64,000 bases of DNA. It comes from Pseudomonas taeanensis MS-3 (lineage in GTDB: Bacteria; Pseudomonadota; Gammaproteobacteria; Pseudomonadales; Pseudomonadaceae). The DNA lies in the NCBI RefSeq assembly GCF_000498575.2, contig NZ_AWSQ01000004.1:719623-783622 (forward strand), in the 5' to 3' direction. The translations under genes and the position numbers were made by a program. The notes under the pieces were generated by a model, which worked only from the letters and a program-made list of their open reading frames with translations, was not told the origin of the DNA and did no database searches. Shown piece after piece: positions 58,545 to 64,000 of the stretch. Position 1 is the first letter of the stretch. Each line of letters opens with the position of its first letter.

Positions 58545-60170
58545 TCAGAAAATGTAATCGGTGGTCAGGAAAGTCGACTCGCGGTTGCGGATGATCTCGC
58601 TGACCAGTGCCTTGTTGCTCTCCTGGAACTTGGTCGCCACCAGGGTACGGATGGAGAACACCCGTAGCGCGTCATGCACCGACAGGGTGCCTTCGGCCGA
58701 GTTCTTGCGACCGTTGAACGGGTAGCTGTCCGGGCCGCGCTGGCACTGGGCATTGATGTTGATCCGCCCCACCTGATTGGCGAAGGCATCGACCAGCCGG
58801 CCGACCTGGGCCGAATTGCTGCCGAAGATGCTCAGCTGCTGACCGAAGTCGGAATCCAGCACGTAGTCGATCACCTTCTGCAGATCGCGGTATGCCACCA
58901 CCGGCACCACCGGGCCGAATTGCTCCTCCTGATACACGCGCATGTCCGCGCTCACCGGATACAGCACGGCCGGGTAGAAGAACGAACCACGGCTCTGGCC
59001 GCCACCCGGATTGACCACCCGCGCCCCCTTGGCCACGGCATCGGCTACCAGGTCCTTGAGGTAATCGGTCTTACCCTCCTCGGGCAGCGGAGTCAGGGCG
59101 ACGCCGGACTCCCAGGGCATGCCCGGCTTGAGTGCAGCCAGTTTGCTGTTGAATTTGTCGAGGAAGCTGTCGACCACATCCTCATGCACGAAGAGGATCT
59201 TCAGCGCGGTGCAACGCTGGCCGTTGAACGACAGCGCACCGGTGACGGCCTCATTCACCGCATTGTCCAGGTCGACCTCGGGCAGCACTATGCCCGGATT
59301 CTTCGCATCCAGACCCAGGGCGGCGCGCAGACGGTGCGGGCGCGGATGCAGCTTCTTCAACGCACTGGCGCCCTTGTGCGTCCCGATAAAGGCGAACACG
59401 TCGATCTTGCCGCTGGCCATCAGCGCGCTGACGGTCTCGCGCCCGCCGCCATAGATCACGTTGATCACCCCGGCCGGGAAGCTGTCGCGAAACGCTTCGA
59501 GCAGCGGACGAATCAGCAGCACACCGAACTTGGCCGGCTTGAACACCACGGTATTGCCCATGATCAGCGCCGGGATCAGCGTGGTGAAGGTCTCGTTCAA
59601 CGGGTAGTTGTAGGGCCCCATGCACAGGGTCACGCCCAGCGGCACGCGGCGAATCTGGCCGAGGGTGTCCTGCTCCAGTTCGAAGCGACTGGAGCGACGA
59701 TCCAGCTCCTTCAACGCATCGATGGTGTCGACGATGTAGTCGCAGGTGCGATCGAACTCCTTCTCCGAGTCCTTGAGGTTCTTGCCTATCTCCCACATCA
59801 GCAGCTTGACCACCACCTCACGCTGCTCGCGCATACGCGCCAGGAACGCCTCCACATGCTGGATGCGCTCGACCACGCGCATGGTCGGCCAGGCGCCCTG
59901 ACCATTGTCATAGGCGCGCACTGCAGCATCCAGGGCAACCAGCGCCGCCTCGGCATCCAGCTGCGGCGTGCTGCCGAGAATCACCTGTTGATCGCCCTCC
60001 TCGGTGGCGAGGAACACTGGGCTGCGCACGGTTGCCAGGGGGCCGTTCCAGGTCAGTAGTCGGCCATCGACCAGGTAGTCGCGCTGCTCGATGGGCTCGC
60101 CCAGGCGGTACTGCTCGGGGATCTCGGCCAGGGTCGGGAATAGCGTGTCGAGACGGCTAGCGGTGGTCAT
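58545..60170 (-). CDS. gapN: NADP-dependent non-phosphorylating glyceraldehyde-3-phosphate dehydrogenase
   Basis: 541-aa aldehyde dehydrogenase superfamily member. The nucleophile lies in SFNGQRCTALKILF, the general base and cofactor region in GPYNYPLNETFTTLIPALIMGN, and KPAKFGVLL gives a Lys for the 2'-phosphate of NADP. The N-terminal extension and WNGPLATVRSPVF resemble the long GapN-type enzymes of gammaproteobacteria. It would turn glyceraldehyde-3-phosphate straight into 3-phosphoglycerate, making NADPH but no ATP. Position between eno and gpmI supports the glycolytic role over a general aldehyde dehydrogenase. Confidence 0.87.
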   Translation of the reverse strand: MTTASRLDTLFPTLAEIPEQYRLGEPIEQRDYLVDGRLLTWNGPLATVRSPVFLATEEGDQQVILGSTPQLDAEAALVALDAAVRAYDNGQGAWPTMRVVERIQHVEAFLARMREQREVVVKLLMWEIGKNLKDSEKEFDRTCDYIVDTIDALKELDRRSSRFELEQDTLGQIRRVPLGVTLCMGPYNYPLNETFTTLIPALIMGNTVVFKPAKFGVLLIRPLLEAFRDSFPAGVINVIYGGGRETVSALMASGKIDVFAFIGTHKGASALKKLHPRPHRLRAALGLDAKNPGIVLPEVDLDNAVNEAVTGALSFNGQRCTALKILFVHEDVVDSFLDKFNSKLAALKPGMPWESGVALTPLPEEGKTDYLKDLVADAVAKGARVVNPGGGQSRGSFFYPAVLYPVSADMRVYQEEQFGPVVPVVAYRDLQKVIDYVLDSDFGQQLSIFGSNSAQVGRLVDAFANQVGRININAQCQRGPDSYPFNGRKNSAEGTLSVHDALRVFSIRTLVATKFQESNKALVSEIIRNRESTFLTTDYIF

Positions 60171-60233
60171 GGCATTACCTCATCTGATAACAAGTGGCCC
60201 GGGCCGTCAGCAGACAGACGACCCATGCCCGGT

Positions 60234-60248
60234 GTGAACAACATTCAC
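60234..60248. promoter_or_regulatory. Dyad upstream of gapN
   Basis: GTGAACAACATTCAC is a perfect 5-base inverted repeat around CAACA, 64 bases before the gapN ATG in the 118-base eno-gapN gap. The core ACAACATTC also occurs at the zwf/hexR operator. This could be an internal promoter/operator, but the evidence is only symmetry. Confidence 0.35.
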
Positions 60249-60288
60249 GGCAGCGGCCAGCCGCCGACGCCCGTCCCGCAACTCAGTG

Positions 60289-61596
60289 CTAGCCGGCCTG
60301 GCGCCGCGCCAGCAACGCCTCGGCGCTGTAGGCCGCGCGCCCCTGCAGCGCCTCTTCGATGCGCAACAACTGGTTGTACTTGCCGACCCGATCGGAGCGG
60401 CACAGCGAACCGGTCTTGATCTGCCCGGCGCAAGTGGCCACCGCCAGGTCGGCAATGGTGGTGTCCTCAGTCTCGCCGGAGCGGTGCGAGATCACCGCCG
60501 CATAGCCAGCCTCCTGGGCCATGCGAATGGCCGCGAAGGTCTCGCTGAGGCTGCCGATCTGGTTGTACTTGATCAGGATCGAGTTGCCGATGCTGCGCAC
60601 AATGCCTTCCTTGAGGATCCGGGTATTGGTGACGAACAGGTCATCGCCCACCAGCTGCACGCGCCGGCCAAGTTTCTCGGTCAGGTAGGCCCAGCCATCC
60701 CAGTCGCTTTCGTCCATGCCGTCTTCGATCGAGACGATCGGGTAGCGCTCGCACAACCCGGCCAGGTAATCGGCAAAGCCCTTGGCGTCATAGGCCTTGC
60801 CCTCACCTGCGAGCACGTAGTGACCATCGCGGTAGAACTCCGAGGCCGCGCAATCCAGGGCCAGGGTGATGTCCTTGCCCAGCACGTAACCTGCACGCTC
60901 GACCGCCTGCTGGATCACCACCAGCGCCTCCTCGTTGGAAGCCAGCGAAGGAGCGAAACCGCCTTCGTCGCCGACGGCGGTGCTCAGGCCGCGCTCGCTC
61001 AGCACTTGCTTGAGCGTGTGGAATACCTCGGCACCCATGCGCAACGCCTCTTTGAACGAGCTGGCGCCGACCGGCTGAATCATGAACTCCTGGATGTCGA
61101 CGTTGTTGTCGGCATGCTCGCCGCCGTTGATGATGTTCATCATCGGCACCGGCATGCTGAATTGCCCCGGCTGACCGTAGAGTGCCGCCAGGTGTTCGTA
61201 CAGCGGCACGCCCTGCGCCGCGGCTGCCGCCCGGGCAGTCGCCAGGGACACCGCGAGAATTGCATTGGCGCCCAGCTCAGCCTTGCTCTCGGTGCCGTCC
61301 AGGGCAATCATCGCCGCATCGATAGCACCTTGGTCCAGCGCATCCAGGCCCAGGACGCAGTCGCGGATGGCGCCATTGACGTTGGCCACGGCGCGCATCA
61401 CCCCCTTGCCCTTGTAGCGCCGCGATCCGTCGCGCAACTCCAGCGCCTCACGTGTACCGGTGGAAGCCCCGGAGGGCACGCTGGCGACACCCTCGGCACC
61501 ACCGCTCAAGGTCACTACCGCCTCTACGGTCGGATTACCACGCGAGTCGAGAATTTCCCGCGCCGCGACCTGCTGGATAAGCGTTTTTTTATTCAT
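60289..61596 (-). CDS. eno: Enolase
   Basis: Converts 2-phosphoglycerate to phosphoenolpyruvate. 435 aa from the ATG at 61596 (MNKKTLIQQVAAREILDSRG). Catalytic and metal residues are in place: SGASTGTREALELRDG, NIINGGEHADNNVDIQEFMI, SIEDGMDESDWDGW, QLVGDDLFVTN, LIKYNQIGSLSET and SHRSGETEDTTIADLAVA. The N-terminal sequence differs from the usual Pseudomonas enolase near pyrG (MAKIVDIKGREVLDSRG, from memory), so this is probably a second enolase. It overlaps a small upstream gene by eight bases. Confidence 0.95.
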   Translation of the reverse strand: MNKKTLIQQVAAREILDSRGNPTVEAVVTLSGGAEGVASVPSGASTGTREALELRDGSRRYKGKGVMRAVANVNGAIRDCVLGLDALDQGAIDAAMIALDGTESKAELGANAILAVSLATARAAAAAQGVPLYEHLAALYGQPGQFSMPVPMMNIINGGEHADNNVDIQEFMIQPVGASSFKEALRMGAEVFHTLKQVLSERGLSTAVGDEGGFAPSLASNEEALVVIQQAVERAGYVLGKDITLALDCAASEFYRDGHYVLAGEGKAYDAKGFADYLAGLCERYPIVSIEDGMDESDWDGWAYLTEKLGRRVQLVGDDLFVTNTRILKEGIVRSIGNSILIKYNQIGSLSETFAAIRMAQEAGYAAVISHRSGETEDTTIADLAVATCAGQIKTGSLCRSDRVGKYNQLLRIEEALQGRAAYSAEALLARRQAG

Positions 61597-61765
61597 GGCA
61601 CTCGGCACCCTTTGAAGTCATTGGAGTCACTGTGCGATCAGTCTGCGCATCGAGCAGTTCGCGCTGCTCGGCATAGGCTTCGCGAAAATCGAAATCGCGC
61701 GGCCACTGCTGCCCGGTCTCCGCGACCACTGCTGAGCAGTTGTCCTGCATGCTTGGCTTGTTCAT
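61589..61765 (-). CDS. Small protein between pyk and eno, unknown function
   Basis: 58-aa product beginning MNKPSMQDNCSAVVAETGQQ, with WPRDFDFREAYAEQRELLDA and ending TSKGAECHE. The ATG at 61765 has a good ribosome site (AGAGGA). It starts 14 bases after the pyk stop and overlaps eno by eight bases (ATGAATAA), so it is placed exactly as a translated, coupled operon gene. It is soluble and acidic with two cysteines. No family recognised. It could be a regulator of the neighbouring enzymes or merely a translational coupler for eno. Confidence 0.65.
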   Translation of the reverse strand: MNKPSMQDNCSAVVAETGQQWPRDFDFREAYAEQRELLDAQTDRTVTPMTSKGAECHE

Positions 61766-61779
61766 ATCGTCCTCTCGCA

Positions 61780-63228
61780 TTAGCAAATACTGTCGCCCAC
61801 CCGGATTACCCGCAGGCAGTTGGTGCCGCCCTGCGCGCTGGCGTGATCGCCGCGGGTGATCAACACGTGATCGCCCTCCACCACCACGCCACGGCGCACC
61901 AGCTCGTCGACGGCGCGGCTGTTGACCTCAGCCAAGGGCACGGCATCACTGTCGAAGGGGATGGTCTGCACGCCGCGAAACAGTGCGACGCGATTCTGCG
62001 TGCGCGCGTTGCGCGAGAAGGCGTAGATCGGCAGGTGCGAGCGGATCCGCGACATCAACCGCGGCGTGTCGCCGCTCTCGGTCATGCAGATGATCGCCTT
62101 GACGCCATGCAGGTGATTGGCCGCATACATGGCCGACATGGCAACCGACTCATCGATCCGGTGGAACACCTCATCCATGCGGTGCTTGGAGCGATGCGCC
62201 AGGGGATGCTTTTCCGCGCCGATGATCACCCGACGCATGGCCTGCACGGTTTCGATCGGATAAGCGCCAGCCGCGGTTTCGGCCGAGAGCATCACCGCAT
62301 CGGTGCCATCGAGTACCGCATTGGCCACGTCGAACACTTCGGCGCGGGTCGGCATCGACTGCGTGATCATCGATTCCATCATCTGCGTCGCGGTGATTAC
62401 CACGCGATTGAGGGTGCGCGCGCGATCAATAATCAACTTCTGCACCGCGACCAGCTCGGCGTCGCCGATCTCCACCCCCAGATCGCCGCGCGCCACCATC
62501 ACCCCGTCGGAGGTCTCGATGATGGCATCCAGCACGTCGAGGTCATTCACCGTTTCGGCGCGCTCGATCTTGGCGATCAGCCCGGCCTCGCCGCCTGCCT
62601 CATGCAGCAGCCTGCGCGCCAGCTGGATGTCGGCGGCATCACGGGGAAAGGACACCGCCAGGTAATCGACCTGCATGGCAGCGGCGGTCTTGATGTCGAT
62701 GCAATCCTTCTCTGTCAGCGCGGCAGCGGACAGACCACCGCCTTTGCGATTGATGCCCTTGTTATTGGACAGCGGGCCGCCGACCAGCACCTCGCAATGC
62801 AGCTTGCTGCTCTCGACCCGCAGCACCTTGAGTTCGATGCGCCCGTCATCCAGCAGCAGGATGTCGTCCGGGCGGCTGTCGTTGATCAGCGCCTCGTAAT
62901 CGATGCCAACGGCCTGCGCGTCGCCGGCCTGCTTGTCCAGCGTGGCATCGAGGATGAACCCCTGACCCTTGTCCAGTTGCACCTTGCCTGCGGCGAAGCG
63001 GGCGATGCGGATCTTCGGCCCCTGCAGGTCAGCCAGCACCGCGACGAAGCGCCCGTGCTTGCGGGCCATCTCGCGCACCAGATCGGCGCGAGCCATGTGC
63101 TCTTGCGCGCTGCCATGGGAAAAATTCAGGCGCACCACATCCACTCCAGCCATGACCAGCCCCTCGATGGCCTCGGGGCTTTCTGTGGCCGGCCCCAGGG
63201 TGGCGACAATTTTTGTTCTGCGCTGCAT
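61780..63228 (-). CDS. pyk: Pyruvate kinase
   Basis: Makes pyruvate and ATP from phosphoenolpyruvate and ADP. 482 aa: RTKIVATLGPATESPEAIEG, VVRLNFSHG, LADLQGPKIRI, the active-site IAKIERAETVNDLD (Lys), DGVMVARGDLGVEIG and ITATQMMESMI. PykA-like length and sequence. First gene of the operon with eno, gapN and gpmI. The 415-base upstream region carries a HexR-like operator 233 bases before the ATG. Pseudomonads carry more than one pyruvate kinase; which this matches cannot be settled here. Confidence 0.96.
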   Translation of the reverse strand: MQRRTKIVATLGPATESPEAIEGLVMAGVDVVRLNFSHGSAQEHMARADLVREMARKHGRFVAVLADLQGPKIRIARFAAGKVQLDKGQGFILDATLDKQAGDAQAVGIDYEALINDSRPDDILLLDDGRIELKVLRVESSKLHCEVLVGGPLSNNKGINRKGGGLSAAALTEKDCIDIKTAAAMQVDYLAVSFPRDAADIQLARRLLHEAGGEAGLIAKIERAETVNDLDVLDAIIETSDGVMVARGDLGVEIGDAELVAVQKLIIDRARTLNRVVITATQMMESMITQSMPTRAEVFDVANAVLDGTDAVMLSAETAAGAYPIETVQAMRRVIIGAEKHPLAHRSKHRMDEVFHRIDESVAMSAMYAANHLHGVKAIICMTESGDTPRLMSRIRSHLPIYAFSRNARTQNRVALFRGVQTIPFDSDAVPLAEVNSRAVDELVRRGVVVEGDHVLITRGDHASAQGGTNCLRVIRVGDSIC

Positions 63229-63460
63229 AGCTGAATTCCCTCAATGGCTAGTGTTGCGGATAAGGCAAGCCATGGGCTCGCCGACAAAGCAGGAACGCGA
63301 CTTTCAATCGCCAGAACCAGAGCTTCCCGACAGCCGCGCACGAGGCACAGCGAATGACTGCCGAGACGAACCGCTGAAGACTGGATTGAATGGCGATAAA
63401 TGGTTGCTTTGCCAAAACAACATATAAATACCCCGGCAAACCCAATCAATCAAGAGTATT

Positions 63461-63478
63461 TGTTGTAATAAAACAACA
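63461..63478. promoter_or_regulatory. HexR-like operator upstream of pyk
   Basis: TGTTGTAATAAAACAACA is a perfect inverted repeat (TGTTGT-N6-ACAACA), almost the same as the site between zwf and hexR. A looser partner, GTTG-N11-CAAC, lies at 63403-63421. The gap 63229-63643 has no gene, so the site most likely controls the pyk-eno-gapN-gpmI operon. The distance to the ATG implies a long leader or a nearby upstream promoter. Confidence 0.65.
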
Positions 63479-63643
63479 TTACGATAAAGGACATAGAAAT
63501 AACCGCGCACAGCACAGCGTCCGCCGCACAGAACCGCCAACTCAGCAGATTAGAAATGCCGCGGCACTGCCATGCGCAGGCCAGACCAACCGCAGAAAAA
63601 TGAGCACCCCGACCTCAGCGATCGGCGTGCCTGGGCGACCGTG

Positions 63644-64000
63644 TCAGGCCAGACGCGCCTGCAGCTGCAGGACGCCCACCTCGCCCGACTGCAGGCTCAG
63701 GCTGTCGGCGCCACAGCTGGCCGCCTCGACACACAGGAAGCCCAGCGCCTCATTCCAGCCGACATCGGTCAATGGTCGGCTACCGGGATGCCAGATCACG
63801 CTGTTAGCACCACCAGTGGTGTCGATCGACAAGCGTCGCTGCCAGCCCGGATCCTGCAAGTGCAGCAGACCGCCGCGGCGAAAGACGCGGTGACAGCCAT
63901 CCTCGATACGCAGCTCGCCATGCTGCTGGCAGTCGCTGCGGGTCAACAGGTCATAGCCCTGCGCACCCTCCAGCCCCCGCAACGCCACATCCGACACCTC
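63644..64000 (-). CDS. D-hexose-6-phosphate mutarotase, C-terminal part
   Basis: The 118 codons before the stop are in the window; the 5' part lies beyond the right edge. The frame stays open to the last base. GLEGAQGYDLLTRSD, RVFRRGG, TGGANSVIWHPGSR, DVGWNEALGFLCVEAAS and LQSGEVGVLQLQ match the YeaD-type aldose-1-epimerase-like glucose-6-phosphate epimerases. It would interconvert alpha and beta glucose-6-phosphate, feeding the beta form to Zwf, which suits the neighbourhood. Same strand as pyk but separated by 415 bases. Confidence 0.85.
   Translation of the reverse strand, partial: EVSDVALRGLEGAQGYDLLTRSDCQQHGELRIEDGCHRVFRRGGLLHLQDPGWQRRLSIDTTGGANSVIWHPGSRPLTDVGWNEALGFLCVEAASCGADSLSLQSGEVGVLQLQARLA

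Noticed and set aside
60286..63234. A very long open frame (982 codons) on the plus strand opposite eno and pyk
   Set aside because: It mirrors two fully recognisable enzymes on the other strand. High GC and codon bias open antisense frames in this genome, and the translation has no domain.
1..64000. CRISPR arrays, tRNA/rRNA genes, intact insertion sequences, prophage genes
   Set aside because: No regularly spaced repeats, no cloverleaf or rRNA motifs, and no transposase, integrase or phage structural proteins were recognised in either strand.

Overview
The window looks like chromosome of a GC-rich gammaproteobacterium of the genus Pseudomonas. The evidence is the phhR-phhABC set, an AlkB2-type alkane hydroxylase next to a GntR regulator, the zwf-pgl-eda block divergent from hexR, and the dnaX / ybaB / recR and ligA / zipA / smc runs. 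A fused glucosylglycerol-phosphate synthase/phosphatase (ggpPS) suggests a salt-tolerant lineage (Pseudomonas anguilliseptica- or mendocina-like). That species-level guess is inference.

Layout. 1-5.8 kb: acyl-CoA dehydrogenase (3' end cut by the window), recR, ybaB and dnaX on the minus strand, then two small conserved hypothetical genes on the plus strand, and the 4.5S RNA gene ffs on minus. 6.3-8.8 kb: plus-strand arsenic operon arsR-arsI-arsC-acr3. 9.0-9.3 kb: HU-family protein. 9.4-22.2 kb: one long minus-strand Flp/Tad pilus operon, in transcription order flp, prepilin peptidase, AAA+ ATPase, rcpC, rcpA, lipoprotein, tadG-, tadE- and tadF-like genes, tadZ, tadA, tadB, tadC, tadD. A divergent AraC-type gene with a degenerate receiver domain follows at 22.6-23.5 kb. 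23.6-30.5 kb: ligA, zipA and smc on minus. 30.6-32.5 kb: FCD-type GntR regulator divergent from alkB. 33.4-37.6 kb: phhR divergent from phhA-phhB-phhC. 37.7-45.2 kb: DUF2254 protein, MFS transporter, ggpPS, and small metabolic or unknown proteins. 45.7-48.1 kb: rnfC-rnfD without the other rnf genes. 48.4-52.7 kb: LHPP-like HAD phosphatase, MFS transporter, RimB-like periplasmic protein, PAP2 phosphatase and DedA protein. 52.9-64 kb: central carbon metabolism: eda, pgl and zwf (minus), hexR (plus), then a minus-strand operon pyk - small ORF - eno - gapN - gpmI, and the end of a hexose-6-phosphate mutarotase.

How the parts work together. The last 11 kb encodes oxidation of glucose-6-phosphate through the Entner-Doudoroff enzymes (Zwf, Pgl, Eda; Edd is not in the window). 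It continues with conversion of glyceraldehyde-3-phosphate to pyruvate by an NADP-dependent non-phosphorylating GapN, GpmI, Eno and Pyk, so the block could supply NADPH from both halves. Near-identical HexR-like operators lie between zwf and hexR and upstream of pyk, which suggests one regulon. The tad operon carries nearly all parts of a Flp pilus machine plus an uncommon AAA+ ATPase. Its promoter holds two 19-20 bp direct repeats 21 bp apart, the geometry expected for an AraC-family activator, and the divergent pseudo-receiver/AraC gene is the obvious candidate. The alkB promoter carries a perfect palindrome of the FCD/GntR operator type, and the phhA promoter has a TyrR/PhhR-type box.

No tRNA, rRNA, CRISPR array, intact insertion sequence or prophage was seen. 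From memory of the P. aeruginosa PAO1 map, dnaX-ffs and ligA-zipA-smc are near neighbours, so the ars-HU-tad-AraC stretch reads as an accessory block placed between core genes.
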